Of a DNA stretch of 64,000 nt, positions 63,872 to 64,000 are shown piece after piece. The notes beneath the pieces were generated by a model, which was given only the letters and a program-made list of their open reading frames with translations, ran no database searches and was not told the origin of the DNA. Source of the stretch: Yarrowia lipolytica (lineage: Eukaryota; Ascomycota; Dipodascomycetes; Dipodascales); contig NC_090775.1 of NCBI RefSeq assembly GCF_001761485.1, positions 2,611,001-2,675,000 of the forward strand, read 5' to 3'. Position numbers and translations under genes: made by a program. The stretch's first letter is position 1. Every line of letters starts with the position of its first letter.

Positions 63872-64000
63872 AACGGGGTCATTAGCTAACCTCTTTTCTG
63901 TCACATGCGCTATTTGTATTGATTGAAGAGGACGCTGTTAGCTATCTGATACACTTTATCTCTACAGAGAGGAAGAGAAATATGTCACTCGTTGTGTACC
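63872..64000. other. Right end of window, noncoding
   Basis: The last 129 bases follow the stop of the zinc-finger-like gene. No feature is seen. Confidence 0.5.

Noticed and set aside
1-64000. Functional gene cluster, CRISPR array or defence system
   Set aside because: Genes belong to unrelated housekeeping families on mixed strands with long spacers; no repeat-spacer array exists.

Overview
The window looks like nuclear DNA of the yeast Yarrowia lipolytica or a very close relative. I base this on three things. First, a tRNA gene is joined directly to a 5S rRNA gene, an arrangement known from this species. Second, the one clear spliceosomal intron has a GTGAGT donor and a TACTAAC branch site only two bases before the CAG acceptor. 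Third, genes are long-ORF, mostly intronless and CGA-rich for arginine, and they are separated by unusually long intergenic spaces. No strain or chromosome can be named from the sequence alone.

Layout, left to right. 0-14 kb is moderately gene-dense: the 3' part of a secreted subtilisin-like protease, a CUE1-like ER ubiquitin-conjugation factor, a SAP30-like Sin3/Rpd3 subunit, a mitochondrial ADP/ATP carrier with a six-codon first exon, a Mn-type cation diffusion facilitator, the F1Fo assembly factor ATP10 and a BAR-SH3 (amphiphysin/Rvs167-type) protein. 14-31 kb is sparse: a TCD-type tRNA ct6A dehydratase, a C2H2 zinc-finger protein and an LCCL-domain membrane protein, with two spaces of about 4.7 kb each. 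31-48 kb holds a general amino acid permease, a 7.3-kb space with no convincing gene, a polytopic membrane protein with a proline-rich tail (DUF3112-like) and a branched-chain aminotransferase. 48-64 kb holds the tRNA-Asp/5S rRNA unit, the AP-1 mu subunit, a pterin dehydratase-like protein, an EF-hand MscS channel, flap endonuclease FEN1/RAD27, a probable tRNA-Ala(AGC), a 3' scrap of a LINE, NUS1 and a zinc-finger-like protein.

The genes are ordinary eukaryotic housekeeping genes scattered without operons. Several act in linked processes: nitrogen supply (secreted protease, amino acid permease, BCAT), mitochondrial energy metabolism (ADP/ATP carrier, ATP10) and the secretory pathway (CUE1, APM1, NUS1). 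I see no evidence that they form a dedicated cluster, and I did not find a convincing new multi-gene system.

The most unusual signals are the tRNA-5S fusion with an intron in its tRNA part, a short TACAAGTA/TACTTGTA motif that recurs throughout the intergenic DNA and sometimes forms perfect palindromes, small tandem repeats, a LINE scrap close to a tRNA gene, and the large gene-free spaces.
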